Both the position numbers and the translations under genes were made by a program. From CAYYFX01 sp046330135 (GTDB lineage Bacteria; ARS69), in assembly GCA_046330135.1 (NCBI GenBank), contig JAXLTI010000003.1, positions 558,001 to 622,000 of the forward strand: 64,000 bases of DNA, given 5' to 3'. Within the stretch, counting starts at the first letter, position 1, and every line of letters begins with the position of its first letter. The notes beneath the pieces are model-generated. The model searched no databases and was not told where the DNA came from. It saw only the letters and a list, made by a program, of their open reading frames with translations. Shown one piece after another: positions 50,653 through 58,893 of the stretch.

Positions 50653-51708
50653 GTGAGAGTCGCCGTCGCTTCGTGCTTCGCGGGAGCAGGTCTCCTGGCC
50701 TTGGCCAGCGCGGCCTCCGCAGTCAGGCCAAGCCCGAAGGCGGCCTCGAGCCTACAGGCGCTCCCGAAGGGATCTGCGGTCAGCGTTCCGACCCCGATCC
50801 ACATCGATCAGGGCGGCGACACCATCGCGTCAGCGCTTCCGATCGGCGCCCTCCCGTTCGCGGACTCCGGCACCACCGCCGGCTACGTCGACAACTACGC
50901 TCCGACCTGCGGGTTCGCCAACGGCGCGCCCGACGTCGTGTACAGCCTCTCTCCGACCGTCGCCGAGAGCGTGACGGTCTCCTTGTGCGGATCGGCGTAC
51001 GACACCGAGCTGTACGTGTACGAGGACGCGCAGGGCCACGTCCTGGCCTGCGATGATGACTTCTGCGGCCTTCAGTCGCAGGTGGTCATCACCGCCCTGC
51101 CGGGCCACACCTACTACATCATCGTCGATGGCTACTACAACTACAGCGGCACGTACACGCTCCACGTGGCCCTGCCGCCGCCGTGCGTCGTGTCCTGCCC
51201 CGCAGGCTCGCTGCTGGAGGAGGAGCCGGTGTGCTCCGACGACTACCACGACTCGTACAACGGCGGCTGCGACACCGTGCCGCCGATCTTCGTTTCGCTG
51301 CCCTTCCCGTGGGACACGGAGACGGTGTGCGGGACCTACGGCGGGTTCCTCTACGCCGGCCTCAGCTACCGTGACACCGATTGGTACCAGATCGTGGTGA
51401 CCACTCCGAGTGTCTTTCCGATCATCTGGACGGTGCGCGGCGAGGCCGACACGCTTTGCGGCATCATCAACGGCAGCTCCGGATGCCCGGTGACGTCGTT
51501 CTACTCGTACGCCTACGGCCCCAAGTGCACGAACCTCACGGCCTCGGCGTACGTGCCGCCGGGCACGTGGTGGCTCTGGGTCGGAACGCTCGACTTCGGC
51601 CCGAGCGCGGGGCCTTGCGGTCAGCACTATGTCGCCACGTTGCAGTACTACCAAGCCGATGCCGTCCGGCCGACCGGTTGGGGCACGCTGAAGAGCCGCT
51701 ACCGTTAG
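50653..51708 (+). CDS. Secreted Cys-rich PPC-like protein, array member 1
   Basis: 351 aa from a GTG with AAGGAGG upstream. Signal peptide ends ASAASA. The first half (about 50-180) resembles a bacterial pre-peptidase C-terminal (PPC) beta-sandwich: PTPIHIDQGGDTIASALPI, DTELYVYEDAQGHVLACDDD, GHTYYIIVDGYYNYSGTYTL. The second half (SLLEEEPVCSDDY to CGQHYVATL) is a related Cys-rich beta domain with CGTYGG, SYRDTDWYQIVV, DTLCGIINGSSGCPV and GTWWLW. About a dozen Cys suggest disulfides. It ends PTGWGTLKSRYR. It is the most divergent of the four copies. No catalytic motif. Likely exported or surface-bound. Confidence 0.8.
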   Translation: MRVAVASCFAGAGLLALASAASAVRPSPKAASSLQALPKGSAVSVPTPIHIDQGGDTIASALPIGALPFADSGTTAGYVDNYAPTCGFANGAPDVVYSLSPTVAESVTVSLCGSAYDTELYVYEDAQGHVLACDDDFCGLQSQVVITALPGHTYYIIVDGYYNYSGTYTLHVALPPPCVVSCPAGSLLEEEPVCSDDYHDSYNGGCDTVPPIFVSLPFPWDTETVCGTYGGFLYAGLSYRDTDWYQIVVTTPSVFPIIWTVRGEADTLCGIINGSSGCPVTSFYSYAYGPKCTNLTASAYVPPGTWWLWVGTLDFGPSAGPCGQHYVATLQYYQADAVRPTGWGTLKSRYR

Positions 51709-51851
51709 CGCCCGTCGGCGGGCACCTGCCGGCCGGCGGTGACCTGGCTTCGAGATCCTCCGAGATGGGCGGCGTCTCTCGGGGCATGAATCCGCCGGTC
51801 GCGGCCCCCAAGCCGGTCGAGGACAGCGCGCGGACTCAGGGGGTTTGGCCA

Positions 51852-51880
51852 TTGATCCCCGCTCTCGGGGGCACTATCCT
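51852..51880 (+). promoter_or_regulatory. Sigma70-type promoter of cassette 2
   Basis: -35 TTGATC, 17-nt spacer, -10 TATCCT, 84 nt before the GTG start. Confidence 0.7.
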
Positions 51881-51964
51881 GACTGCTGCCTCCGGTATTC
51901 TCCCGGGGAGCCTCGGTTCCCCCCGAAGGCGGATGTCCCCACCCTCCACTCGAGGGGGTGTCCC

Positions 51965-53026
51965 GTGAAGACTCCTGCCGCTTCCTGGTGTGTGGGAGCG
52001 GCTCTCCTGGCCTTCGCTACCGGCGCCCACGCATTCGTGCCGAACCCGAAGGCGGCTTCGAACCTGAACCATCTCCCCAAGGGCTCCGCGGTCAGCGTTC
52101 CGACCCCGATCCACATCGATCAGGGCGGCGACACGATCGCGTCGGCGCTGCCGATCGGCGCCCTTCCGTTCGTGGACTCCGGCACCACCGCCGGCTACGT
52201 CGACAACTACGCGCCGACCTGCGGGTTCGCGAACGGCGCGCCCGACGTGGTGTACAGCATCACCCCGTCGGCGGCTCAGGCGGGCGAAGTGCGCATCCAC
52301 CTCTGCGGGTCGAGCTACGACACCGAGCTGTACGTCTACGCGGACGTGCAGGGCAACGTCATCGGCTGCAACGATGACTCGTGCGGTCTCCAATCCGAGC
52401 TGACGGTGACCTTCGCCGTCGGTCACACGTACTACGTCATCGTCGACGGCTACTACAACTACAGCGGCGCCTACCAGATCACCGTCGACGCGCCGGTTCC
52501 TCCGTGCGTCGTGACCTGCCCGGCGGGCTCGCTGCTCGAGGGCGAGCCGGTCTGCGCGGACAACTACTACGACTCGTACAACGGCGGCTGCAACAGCGCG
52601 CCGCCGGCCTTCACCTCGCTGCCCTTCCCGATCCAGAGGCTGACGGTCTGTGGAACGTACGGCGGCTTCTTCTACGCCGGCCTCAGCTACCGTGACACGG
52701 ACTGGTACGAGATCCACGTTCCGATCGCCAGCCAGGTCATCTGGACGGTGCGCGGCGAGACCGACACGCTGTGCGGCATCATCAACGGCAACACCGGCTG
52801 CCCGGTGACGTCGTTCTACGCGTATGCCTACGGCGCGAAGTGCACGGACCTCACGGTCTCCGCGAACGTCGGCACCGGCACGTGGTGGCTCTGGGCCGGC
52901 ACGCTGAACTTCGGCACGGTCGCCGGTCCGTGCGGCCAGCACTACACCGCGACGCTCTCCGGCGGCGGCATATGGTCGGCCGTCCAGCCGACCGACTGGG
53001 GCACGCTGAAGAACCTCTACCGGTAG
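51965..53026 (+). CDS. Secreted Cys-rich PPC-like protein, array member 2
   Basis: 353 aa from a GTG preceded by AGGGGGTG. The signal peptide (AASWCVGAALLAFATGAHA) is nearly identical in copy 4. Both domains and all Cys positions of copy 1 are kept (DTELYVYADVQGNVIGCNDD, CNSAPPAFTSLPF, CGTYGGFFYAGLSYRDTDW, GTWWLWAGTLNFG). It ends PTDWGTLKNLYR. The promoter, leader and 3' stem-loop are shared with its neighbours, so it is a self-contained transcription unit. Function unknown; see array member 1. Confidence 0.8.
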   Translation: MKTPAASWCVGAALLAFATGAHAFVPNPKAASNLNHLPKGSAVSVPTPIHIDQGGDTIASALPIGALPFVDSGTTAGYVDNYAPTCGFANGAPDVVYSITPSAAQAGEVRIHLCGSSYDTELYVYADVQGNVIGCNDDSCGLQSELTVTFAVGHTYYVIVDGYYNYSGAYQITVDAPVPPCVVTCPAGSLLEGEPVCADNYYDSYNGGCNSAPPAFTSLPFPIQRLTVCGTYGGFFYAGLSYRDTDWYEIHVPIASQVIWTVRGETDTLCGIINGNTGCPVTSFYAYAYGAKCTDLTVSANVGTGTWWLWAGTLNFGTVAGPCGQHYTATLSGGGIWSAVQPTDWGTLKNLYR

Positions 53027-53033
53027 CGCCTGA

Positions 53034-53057
53034 CTGCTGGCACCTGCCTGCCAGCAG
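53034..53057 (+). terminator. Conserved 3' stem-loop after array member 2
   Basis: Perfect 9-bp stem CTGCTGGCA/TGCCAGCAG with loop CCTGCC, 7 nt after the stop. The same loop and position recur after members 3 and 4. Confidence 0.6.
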
Positions 53058-53081
53058 CGGCCTGCTCACGAGGTGCAAGGA

Positions 53082-53116
53082 GAGAGGCGGGCGCCCGTCG
53101 GGGCCGCCCGCCTCTC
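53082..53116 (+). terminator. Second, strong terminator hairpin after array member 2
   Basis: Perfect 11-bp stem GAGAGGCGGGC/GCCCGCCTCTC with a 13-nt loop, 25 nt after the first stem-loop. Confidence 0.65.
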
Positions 53117-53189
53117 CCTTGGATTCCCCGACGTCACGAACGCCCCGTGGACCTCCGCAGCCCCGCAGAGAGCGTGCGAGGATCGACCG

Positions 53190-53218
53190 TTGATCGCCCC
53201 TCCTGCAGGGAATATCCT
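53190..53218 (+). promoter_or_regulatory. Sigma70-type promoter of cassette 3
   Basis: -35 TTGATC, 17-nt spacer, -10 TATCCT, 82 nt before the ATG start. Confidence 0.7.
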
Positions 53219-53300
53219 GATCGGTGCTTCCGATTCTATCCCGGGGCCAGGTTTTGCCTCCTGGAGGCGAATCGCGAGGCTTCGAGCAAGGGGGTGCTCC

Positions 53301-54359
53301 ATGAGAATCACGGCCGCTTCCTGCTTCCTGGGAGCGGCGTTGCTCGCCTTCACGACCGGGGCCCGAGCGTTCGTGCCGAACCCGAGGGCCGTCTCCACCG
53401 CACGACAGATCCACAAGGAGGCGTCCAGCCTCAGCGTCCCGGCCCCCATCCACATCGATCAGGGCGGCGACGACATGGAGTCGGCGATTCCGATCGGCGC
53501 TCTGCCCTTCGTGGACTCCGGCACGACCGCCGGCTATGTGGACAACTACTCTTCGACCTGCAATTTCGACAAGGCGCCCGATGTGGTCTACAGCATCTCC
53601 CCGTCGGCTGCTCAGGCGGGCGTGGTGCGCATCCACCTCTGCGGGTCCTCCTTCGACACCGTGCTGTACGTCTACGCGGACGTGCATGGCAACGTCATCG
53701 GCTGCAACGACGACTCCTGCGGTCTCCAGTCCGAGCTGACGGTGACCATGGCCGTCGGTCACACGTACTACATCATCGTCGACGGCTACTACCACTACTT
53801 CGGCGCGTACCACATCCAGGTGGATGCGCCGGTTCCTCCGTGCGTCGTGACCTGCCCCGTGGGCTCGCTGCTCGAGGGTGAGCCGGTCTGCGCGGACAAC
53901 TACTACGACTCGTACAACGGCGGCTGCAACAGCGTGCCGCCGGTCTTCACTCCGCTGCCCTTCCCAGCGGTGACCGAGACGGTCTGCGGGACGTACGGCG
54001 GGTACTTCTACGCCGGCCTCAGCTACCGTGACTCCGACTGGTACCAGGTCGTCGTTCCGGTTCCCTGCGTGCTCACGTGGATTGTGCGCGGCGAGACCGA
54101 CACCCTCTGCGGCATCATCAACGGCAACAACGGCTGCCCGGTGACGTCGTTCTACGCGTATGCCTACGGACCCGGTTGCACGGATCTCAGAGCCTCCGCG
54201 TCGGTCTTACCCGGCACGTGGTGGCTGTGGGCCGGCACGCTCAACTACGGTACGGTCGCCGGTCCGTGCGGTCAGCACTACGTGGCCACGTTACTGGGCT
54301 TCATCGGCGATGCCGTCGAGCCGACGAGCTGGGGCACGCTCAAGAACCTCTACCGGTAG
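53301..54359 (+). CDS. Secreted Cys-rich PPC-like protein, array member 3
   Basis: 352 aa from an ATG with AAGGGGG upstream. Signal peptide (AASCFLGAALLAFTTGARA). It differs from copies 2 and 4 mainly near the N-terminus (ARQIHKEASSLSVPAPIHID, GGDDMESAIPI). The PPC-like half (DTVLYVYADVHGNVIGCNDD) and the second half (CGTYGGYFYAGLSYRDSDWYQVVV, GIINGNNGCPV, GTWWLWAGTLNYG) are conserved. It ends PTSWGTLKNLYR. Same cassette architecture as neighbours. Confidence 0.8.
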   Translation: MRITAASCFLGAALLAFTTGARAFVPNPRAVSTARQIHKEASSLSVPAPIHIDQGGDDMESAIPIGALPFVDSGTTAGYVDNYSSTCNFDKAPDVVYSISPSAAQAGVVRIHLCGSSFDTVLYVYADVHGNVIGCNDDSCGLQSELTVTMAVGHTYYIIVDGYYHYFGAYHIQVDAPVPPCVVTCPVGSLLEGEPVCADNYYDSYNGGCNSVPPVFTPLPFPAVTETVCGTYGGYFYAGLSYRDSDWYQVVVPVPCVLTWIVRGETDTLCGIINGNNGCPVTSFYAYAYGPGCTDLRASASVLPGTWWLWAGTLNYGTVAGPCGQHYVATLLGFIGDAVEPTSWGTLKNLYR

Positions 54360-54365
54360 CGCGGA

Positions 54366-54389
54366 CTGCTGGCACCTGCCTGCCAGCAG
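54366..54389 (+). terminator. Conserved 3' stem-loop after array member 3
   Basis: Stem CTGCTGGCA/TGCCAGCAG, loop CCTGCC, identical to the element after member 2. Confidence 0.6.
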
Positions 54390-54414
54390 CGCCCTGCTTC
54401 GGAGGTCCACGAAA

Positions 54415-54443
54415 GAGGCGGGCGGCTTCGGGCCGTCCGCCTC
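54415..54443 (+). terminator. Second terminator hairpin after array member 3
   Basis: An 11-bp stem (GAGGCGG/CCGCCTC continued by one G-U and three G-C pairs) around a short loop. Confidence 0.55.
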
Positions 54444-54526
54444 ATCCCTTTCCCGAGCGCATGAGTCGCGCTGGCGCGGCGCCACAGCTCGACGAGACGA
54501 CACGCGGACTCCGGAGATCTTGGCCG

Positions 54527-54555
54527 TTGATCCGTCCGCCCGCGAGCACTATGCT
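54527..54555 (+). promoter_or_regulatory. Sigma70-type promoter of cassette 4
   Basis: -35 TTGATC, 17-nt spacer, -10 TATGCT, 83 nt before the GTG start. Confidence 0.7.
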
Positions 54556-54638
54556 GACTGCGGCCTCCGGTATTCCTCGGAGAGCGTCGGCTCCCCCCGG
54601 AGGCGGATGTCCCCATCCACCATTCAAGGGGGTGTCCC

Positions 54639-55706
54639 GTGAAGACTCCTGCCGCTTCCTGGTTCCTGGGAGCGGCTCTCCTGGCCTTTGCCACCGGGGC
54701 CCACGCGTTGGTGCCGAGCCCGAAGGCGGGGAACCTGAACCATCTCCCGAAGGCGTCGGCTTCCTCCGTTCCGACGCCGATCCACATCGATCAGGGCGGC
54801 GACACCATCGCGTCGGCGCTGCCGATCACGTCCCTTCCCTTCACGGACTCCGGGACCACGGCCGGCTACGTGGACAACTACGCGCCGACCTGCGGGTTCG
54901 CGAGCGGCGCGCCTGACGTGGTCTACTTCATCTCCCCGTCGGCGGTCCAGGCCGGCGACCTGACCATCTCCCTGTGCGGGTCGAGCTACGACACCGAGGT
55001 GTACGTGTACGCAGACGTACAGGGGCACGTGATCGGCTGCAATGACGACTCGTGCGGTCTCCAATCCGAGCTGACGGTGTCCGTGGCCGTCGGCCACACG
55101 TACTACATCGTCGTGGACGGCTACTACAACTACAGCGGCGCATACACGATCCTCGTCACCGGCCCTGGTATAGGATGCTACGTGCCGTGCCTTTCGGGCT
55201 CGCTCCTCGAGGGTGAACCCGTGTGCGCCGACAACTACTACGACTCGTTCAACGGCGGCTGCAACAGCGTGCCGCCGGTCTTCTCCCCGCTGCCCCTCCC
55301 TGCGCAGGGCGCGTCGGAGACGGTCTGTGGGACGTACGGCGGGTTCTTCTACGCCGGTCTCAGCTACCGCGACACCGACTGGTACCAGATCGTCGTCCCG
55401 GCTCCTGGCAATTGCGTGATCTCGTGGACGGTGCGCGGCGAGACCGACACGCTGTGCGGCATCATCAACGGCAACACCGGCTGCCCGGTGACGTCGTTCT
55501 ACGCGTATGCCTACGGCGCCAAGTGCACGGACCTCACGGCGTCCGCGACCGTCAGCGCTGGCACGTGGTGGCTCTGGGCCGGCTCGCTGAACTTCGGCAC
55601 GGTCGCCGGTCCCTGTGGTCAGAACTACAACGCTACGCTGACCTCGCAGTGCCCGGTGGCGGTCGAGCCGGCCACGTGGGGCTCGATCAAGAACAAGTAC
55701 CGGTAG
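54639..55706 (+). CDS. Secreted Cys-rich PPC-like protein, array member 4
   Basis: 355 aa from a GTG preceded by AGGGGGTG. The signal peptide (AASWFLGAALLAFATGAHA) closely matches copy 2. PPC-like half: DTEVYVYADVQGHVIGCNDD, GHTYYIVVDGYYNYSGAY. Linker differs (TGPGIGCYVPCLSGSLLEG). Second half: CGTYGGFFYAGLSYRDTDWYQIVV, GIINGNTGCPV, GTWWLWAGSLNFG. It ends PATWGSIKNKYR, the most divergent tail of the set. It converges on the nicotianamine synthase-like gene, with two hairpins between them. Confidence 0.8.
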   Translation: MKTPAASWFLGAALLAFATGAHALVPSPKAGNLNHLPKASASSVPTPIHIDQGGDTIASALPITSLPFTDSGTTAGYVDNYAPTCGFASGAPDVVYFISPSAVQAGDLTISLCGSSYDTEVYVYADVQGHVIGCNDDSCGLQSELTVSVAVGHTYYIVVDGYYNYSGAYTILVTGPGIGCYVPCLSGSLLEGEPVCADNYYDSFNGGCNSVPPVFSPLPLPAQGASETVCGTYGGFFYAGLSYRDTDWYQIVVPAPGNCVISWTVRGETDTLCGIINGNTGCPVTSFYAYAYGAKCTDLTASATVSAGTWWLWAGSLNFGTVAGPCGQNYNATLTSQCPVAVEPATWGSIKNKYR

Positions 55707-55714
55707 CGCCCGCC

Positions 55715-55736
55715 TGCCGGCACCTGCCTGCCGGCA
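55715..55736 (+). terminator. Conserved 3' stem-loop after array member 4
   Basis: Perfect 8-bp stem TGCCGGCA/TGCCGGCA with the same CCTGCC loop; the T-A pair of members 2 and 3 is replaced by a C-G pair, a compensatory change. Confidence 0.6.
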
Positions 55737-55766
55737 TCGAGGCGCGCAGTTCGGATGGGAAGCCGA

Positions 55767-55789
55767 GGGCCGGGGCGAGATCCCGGCCC
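55767..55789. terminator. Bidirectional terminator hairpin between convergent genes
   Basis: Perfect 8-bp stem GGGCCGGG/CCCGGCCC with 7-nt loop, followed by TTCCTGC; lies 10 bp from the stop of the convergent nicotianamine synthase-like gene. Confidence 0.6.
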
Positions 55790-55798
55790 TTCCTGCGT

Positions 55799-56608
55799 TC
55801 AGATCTCGAGCCCGCGGATGGCGGACAGCACCTGGTCGCCGCGCGCCACGGAGGCCCTCGCGTTCCGGAGCCGTTCTGGGGTGGTGAACTCGGCCTCCAG
55901 CGGAGCGTAGATCAGGCCGCGAAGCCCGTAGGTGGTTCTCGCGAGCACGCGGCAGCCCTCGGATCGACCGGAGGCGACGTTCTCGAAGATGGCCGCTTTC
56001 GGCTTCGCCAGCACGCCGATCATCACGACCGAGTAGCCCGCCACGGGGAACTGCTCCGCACGCGCCCGGTGGCAGCGCATCCTCCCCTCCATCCCCACCG
56101 CGCGAATCACCTCCCGCGAGACGCGGATCGCATCGTCCACGAAGTCCACGCAGTCGGCCTCGCACCCGGTCTGGCGGCAGTACTCGATGGCGCTGATCGG
56201 GAGAGGGCCGCTTCCCAGGAAGAGCACGCGATCCCCCGCCGTCATCTCGACCAGGGCGACCTCGCGGCGGGCCAGCTCCTCGTAGCGCGCGAGGTAGTTC
56301 GCCGTGAGGCTCTCGCGGTCCTCGAGAAGGCTCCGGTGTCCGGAGACGGCCTGGGCGGCGAGGCCGCGCTCGATCATCGGCTCCAGCTTCGCGAACGCCG
56401 CCTGGCAAGGAGCGACCTTCCCCGCGCCTTCCAGCCCGCGGAGGATCTCGTCGGCCTCTGCGGCGTCGACGACGTCCGAGAGCACCAGGTGCTCCACCTC
56501 GAAGGCCGCCCGCCAGAGGTCGCGCCAAGCGCCGCTGCGCGCGCGTTCCAAGCCTTCGATCGCTTCCATGAGTCGCTGTTGGAACGCCGCCACGACGGTT
56601 CGCGTCAT
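55799..56608 (-). CDS. Nicotianamine synthase-like aminocarboxypropyl (SAM) transferase
   Basis: 269 aa, close in length to bacterial CntL-type enzymes. The SAM motif VLFLGSGPLPISAIEY (GSGPLP at 132-137) is the nicotianamine synthase signature. VDFVDDAIRVSREVIRAVGMEGRMRCHRA, GYSVVMIGVL and RVLARTTYGLRGLIYAPLEAEF fit its Rossmann half. The N-terminal 120 residues are helical as in the family. These enzymes move the 3-amino-3-carboxypropyl group of SAM to an amine, building nicotianamine or staphylopine-type metallophores. The ATG overlaps the stop of the synthetase-like gene (ATGA), so it is the last gene of that operon. Acceptor unknown; no opine dehydrogenase is nearby. Confidence 0.75.
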   Translation of the reverse strand: MTRTVVAAFQQRLMEAIEGLERARSGAWRDLWRAAFEVEHLVLSDVVDAAEADEILRGLEGAGKVAPCQAAFAKLEPMIERGLAAQAVSGHRSLLEDRESLTANYLARYEELARREVALVEMTAGDRVLFLGSGPLPISAIEYCRQTGCEADCVDFVDDAIRVSREVIRAVGMEGRMRCHRARAEQFPVAGYSVVMIGVLAKPKAAIFENVASGRSEGCRVLARTTYGLRGLIYAPLEAEFTTPERLRNARASVARGDQVLSAIRGLEI

Positions 56609-58893
56609 GAGACGTCCTCGTGACGACGGGGCGAAGGGTGCCGCTCGGCGACCTCGGGCCCCTGGGCGTGGGCACCCGGGAAGCGGGCTTGCTGGAAGAG
56701 CGAGCCGCTCTCCCCCAGCATCCTCCAGCACTCCTCCGCAAGGTGAGGCGCCACGGGGGCGAGGTGGACGACGGCGTCCCGCACGATCTCCCGCCAACGC
56801 CGTTGGAACATGGGGTCACGCTCGCGTGCGGCGTGATTCGTCCGGAAGAAGATCAGGGCGGCGAGGAGATGCCTGAGCGCGTTGGCGTAGCGATCGATGC
56901 TGCGGTCCGCCACGCTCCGATCGAGAAGGTCGACCTGCTTCGCCACCTTCTCCAGCAGGATACGCGCGTACTTCGTCAGCGCGGGCCGCGCGGGCGGCCC
57001 CGCCTCGGGCGATGGCGGCGGCCCGGGCGACGCCTCTCCGGGCCACGGGGTCGCCGCGTACGCCGCGATCATCTCGTGGAAGGAGGAAAGGAGCGCGAAG
57101 TAGCGCCGGATGCCGTCCTCCGACCAGTCGAAGTCGCTTCGAGGGTCGCCGTGGGCGAGGATGTAGAAGCGGACGCTGTCCGCGCCGTAGCGGGCCACGA
57201 CATCCTTCGGCAGCACGACGTTGCCGAGGTGCTTGCTCATCTTGCGCCCGTCGTGCAGCACCAGACCGTGAGCCAGGGTCTCGCGGCAGAACTCGCGGAA
57301 CGGTACGCGTCCGAGGTCGTGCAGGAAGCGGGTGAAGAAGCGCAGGTCCAGCATGAAGGGGATGACGTCGCGCCCGAACTGGATGCTGTCGACCGGCATC
57401 CAGTACGCCACCTCCGCCGGATCGAACAGGAAGTCCGCGGCGGCGGGGTCCACGGCCGCGCACGGACGGAAGTAGTGCCACAGGGAGTCCATGTGGCAAT
57501 CCATGACCAAGGGATCGAGGCGAGCGGGCTTCCCGCACGAGGGGCACGCGCGGTCCCCCCAGCTCGCGTCGGCGTGTCTCAACTTCCCGGAGGCCTCGTC
57601 GAAGACGACATCCGGCGCCACGAGAGGGAGATCGTCCACGGAGAGCGGAACTTCGCCGCAGGCCGCGCACAGCACCACGGGAATCGGCGTGCCCCAGAAT
57701 CGCTGCCGGGAAATCGAGAAGTCCTTCTGACGATACACCGTCATCGGCACGGTCGCCGGAGCAGGTCTCCGCGGGGCCGAACCTCCGCCCGGATCGGATC
57801 GCAGCGGCGGGACCCGGCCGCCGCCCGGCTCCGATCGCGGCGGCGGGACCGCGCGGCCGCCGGGATCCGATCGCGTCGCGAGGAACGGCTGGTCCGCGAA
57901 GAGCGGATCCCGGCTCGAGACGATCTCCACCCGCAGCTCCCGCCCCGTCGAGACCTCCACGACGGTCGCGTCGCCGTTCGCGCCGCCGACCATCGCCTGG
58001 GTCTTCGCGTCCCGAGCATCCACGGCGAGGACGCAGTCCTTCTCCCAGTCACGCGAGTCGCGAAGGAAGGCAGCGAACCGGGCGCCGCCCGGCCGCAACT
58101 CCAGCTCGACGGCCGCTCCGATTTCCTCCCCGATCAGGATCCGCTGACCCTCGTTCGCCAAGCCGTTCAAGTCGTGGATCTCCTCCAGACCCGCCCGGAG
58201 CTCTCCGAGGTACGGCGTGATCCGGAGGCGCCACTCGCGCGTGGATCGCTTCTCGACGGGCCCGTCGCACAGCCAGCAGCGGCCGCCCACGACCTGCGAG
58301 TGGGCCAGCGAGGTTTCGCAACTCGGGCACCAATCCGTCACCGCCTCGGTGCTGAAGATCAGACCGCGTTCGAGAAGCTGGAGGAAGATCCACTGCGTCC
58401 ACCGGTAGTACGACACGTCGCTGGTGAGGAAGGACCTCCGCCAGTCGAACCCGAAGCCGAGCGCACGAAGCTGCGTCTCCATGGCGGCGCGACACCTCGC
58501 GGTCCACTCGGCCGGGCTGCATCGGTTACGGATCGCCGCCATCTCGGTGGGCAGACCGAACGCGTCGAAGCCGATCGTGAAGAGGACGTTGGCGCCCTGG
58601 AGGCGCATGACCCGGGCGAGGAAGTCTCCGTACGCGTAGTTGCGCACGTGTCCCATGTGCAGGGAGCCGGTCAGGTACGGCGCCGGGTTGTAGCCGTAGT
58701 ACTTCGGCCGTCCCGGCGCGCGCGCAGCCCGGAAGAGATCCAGGGCCTCCCAGCGCTCTTGCCATCCGGCCTCGATCCGTCGCGGATCGTAGCTCGCGCC
58801 CTGGTCGCTGCGCCGAGGAACGCGGCTGACTTCGTCGATTCGCGCGGGGTCGTGGGTCTTGGCTGCGTCGACACGTCGGGGTTCGCGGCTCAC
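56605..58893 (-). CDS. Divergent class I (leucyl-type) aminoacyl-tRNA synthetase-like protein
   Basis: 762 aa from a GTG that overlaps the upstream methyltransferase stop (GTGA). The N-terminal LeuRS core is clear: YDPRRIEAGWQERWEA, HMGHVRNYAYGD (HIGH box, 79-82), GFDAFGLPTEMAAIRN, WTQWIFLQLLERGLIF. The second signature is KMSKHLGN (551-555). Zinc-like Cys pairs occur in WCPSC, CWLC, CAAC and CPSC. The CP1 editing region is shortened and lacks the usual Thr-rich TTRPDT motif; residues 341-374 hold a low-complexity tandem repeat. The C-terminal anticodon-binding domain is short. A housekeeping LeuRS is usually longer and does not sit between methyltransferases, so a specialised amino-acid-activating role is likely. 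Confidence 0.8.
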   Translation of the reverse strand: MSREPRRVDAAKTHDPARIDEVSRVPRRSDQGASYDPRRIEAGWQERWEALDLFRAARAPGRPKYYGYNPAPYLTGSLHMGHVRNYAYGDFLARVMRLQGANVLFTIGFDAFGLPTEMAAIRNRCSPAEWTARCRAAMETQLRALGFGFDWRRSFLTSDVSYYRWTQWIFLQLLERGLIFSTEAVTDWCPSCETSLAHSQVVGGRCWLCDGPVEKRSTREWRLRITPYLGELRAGLEEIHDLNGLANEGQRILIGEEIGAAVELELRPGGARFAAFLRDSRDWEKDCVLAVDARDAKTQAMVGGANGDATVVEVSTGRELRVEIVSSRDPLFADQPFLATRSDPGGRAVPPPRSEPGGGRVPPLRSDPGGGSAPRRPAPATVPMTVYRQKDFSISRQRFWGTPIPVVLCAACGEVPLSVDDLPLVAPDVVFDEASGKLRHADASWGDRACPSCGKPARLDPLVMDCHMDSLWHYFRPCAAVDPAAADFLFDPAEVAYWMPVDSIQFGRDVIPFMLDLRFFTRFLHDLGRVPFREFCRETLAHGLVLHDGRKMSKHLGNVVLPKDVVARYGADSVRFYILAHGDPRSDFDWSEDGIRRYFALLSSFHEMIAAYAATPWPGEASPGPPPSPEAGPPARPALTKYARILLEKVAKQVDLLDRSVADRSIDRYANALRHLLAALIFFRTNHAARERDPMFQRRWREIVRDAVVHLAPVAPHLAEECWRMLGESGSLFQQARFPGAHAQGPEVAERHPSPRRHEDVS
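57772..57873 (-). repeat. Three-unit tandem repeat inside the synthetase-like gene
   Basis: About 34 codons encode three copies of a unit like RSDPGGGRVPP, at the place of the editing domain. It has no sign of structural role and looks like a flexible linker or recent expansion. Confidence 0.6.

Larger units (their letters stand above)
50542..55789 (+). repeat. Tandem array of four promoter-gene-terminator cassettes
   Basis: Each unit of about 1.3 kb holds TTGATC-N17/18-TATNNT, a leader of about 75 nt, a paralogous secreted-protein gene and, in units 2-4, a stem-loop with loop CCTGCC. Units 2 and 4 are the most alike in leader and signal peptide. The array arose by tandem duplication and each copy keeps its own expression signals. 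Confidence 0.8.
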
